Assembly: GCA_944386675.1 (NCBI GenBank)
Contig: CALXBY010000010.1
Span: 1-51,794, forward strand
Length of the DNA: 51,794 nt
Reading direction: 5' to 3'
Origin: an uncultured Clostridia bacterium
GTDB taxonomy: Bacteria; Bacillota; Clostridia; TANB77; CAG-508
Positions 51,546 to 51,794 of the stretch are shown in pieces. Under the pieces are notes generated by a model, which saw only the letters and a list, made by a program, of their open reading frames with translations, was not told where the DNA came from and did no database searches. How positions within the stretch are numbered: position 1 is the stretch's first letter; every line of letters starts with the position of its first letter. The translations under genes and the position numbers were made by a program.

Positions 51546-51794
51546 TTATTTTTGTGCATATGGTAATAAAGCAATATGTCTTGCTCTTTTTACAGCAATT
51601 GTAATATCTCTTTGATGTTTTGCACACATTCCTGTAGTTCTTCTTGGTAAGATTTTTCCTTTATCACTTATGAATTTTCTTAGTTGTTCAGGATTTTTAT
51701 AATCTAATACAAAGTTCTTATCACTACATAATAAACATACTTTTTTTCTTTGTTTTCTGAATCTTGGATTGTAATCCTCATCATAGTTTTTATT
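51546..51794 (-). CDS. rpsR: 30S ribosomal protein S18 (start beyond the window)
   Basis: The last 82 codons of bS18, an RNA-binding protein of the small-subunit platform. Motifs are [38 protein letters not shown] and the near-invariant [19 protein letters not shown], ending LLPYAQK. The N-terminus runs off the end of the window, where ssb and rpsF are normally found upstream. Confidence 0.97.
   Translation of the reverse strand, partial: NKNYDEDYNPRFRKQRKKVCLLCSDKNFVLDYKNPEQLRKFISDKGKILPRRTTGMCAKHQRDITIAVKRARHIALLPYAQK

Noticed and set aside
1-51794. CRISPR arrays, tRNA or rRNA genes
   Set aside because: I saw no regularly spaced repeats with spacers and no tRNA T-loop or rRNA signatures on either strand.

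Overview
The window is AT-rich (GC clearly below 35% by eye) and looks like chromosome from an endospore-forming clostridial Firmicute. Support comes from spo0A, a spoIVFA/spoIVFB pair beside minD-minE-rodA, a GerS-like protein, DapL/DapF lysine and meso-DAP synthesis, TTG/GTG starts with strong AGGAGG ribosome sites, and many sigma-A promoters with 17-bp spacers. It resembles the very low-GC uncultured gut Clostridia; I cannot name a species.

Layout. 1-8610: a RhuM-type gene fragment and a giant cyclic beta-1,2-glucan synthase-like gene that is split by one base. 8699-11623: an unknown membrane protein, a Cys/Lys-rich repeat protein, and a pair of half-size TauE/SafE transporters. 11767-14273: HD protein, ruvA and rarA in one operon. 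14452-18121: two poorly characterised genes. 18259-24828: dapF-dapL (dapL split by one base), mtgA, TSCPD protein, mnmA, aspS. 24975-28866: accessory-looking genes (tandem HD, HipA-like, HD-GYP, MazF). 28938-37643: GerS-like, dusB, minD-minE-rodA (rodA split by one base), a pilin-like DUF6273-type protein, spoIVFB, spoIVFA and two small membrane proteins. 37779-47123: accessory region against spo0A. 47124-51794: the rest of spo0A, a YigZ protein, an HI0933-family flavoprotein, a YnbB-type PLP enzyme and rpsR.

Two signals stand out. First, three otherwise intact housekeeping-type genes (ndvB-like, dapL, rodA) each carry a single extra base. In all three the zero-frame codon at the break is CGG, and a +1 step there gives GGN (Gly), the residue the family expects. 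In-frame CGG is otherwise almost absent from native-looking genes in the window. This is either a motif-specific sequence error or natural +1 frameshifting or quadruplet reading at a rare or unassigned CGG codon.

Second, the last ~165 bp of spo0A and its terminator occur three times, head to tail. They separate short gene cassettes with matching left ends of ~82 bp. It looks as if small elements insert repeatedly at one point inside spo0A, each restoring the reading frame with its own 3' cap. The cargo includes a GHKL-ATPase/nuclease fusion, a probable type I toxin-antitoxin locus, a membrane protein and (next to the array) a MazF-like protein, which suggests a defence or stability island built on the sporulation master regulator.
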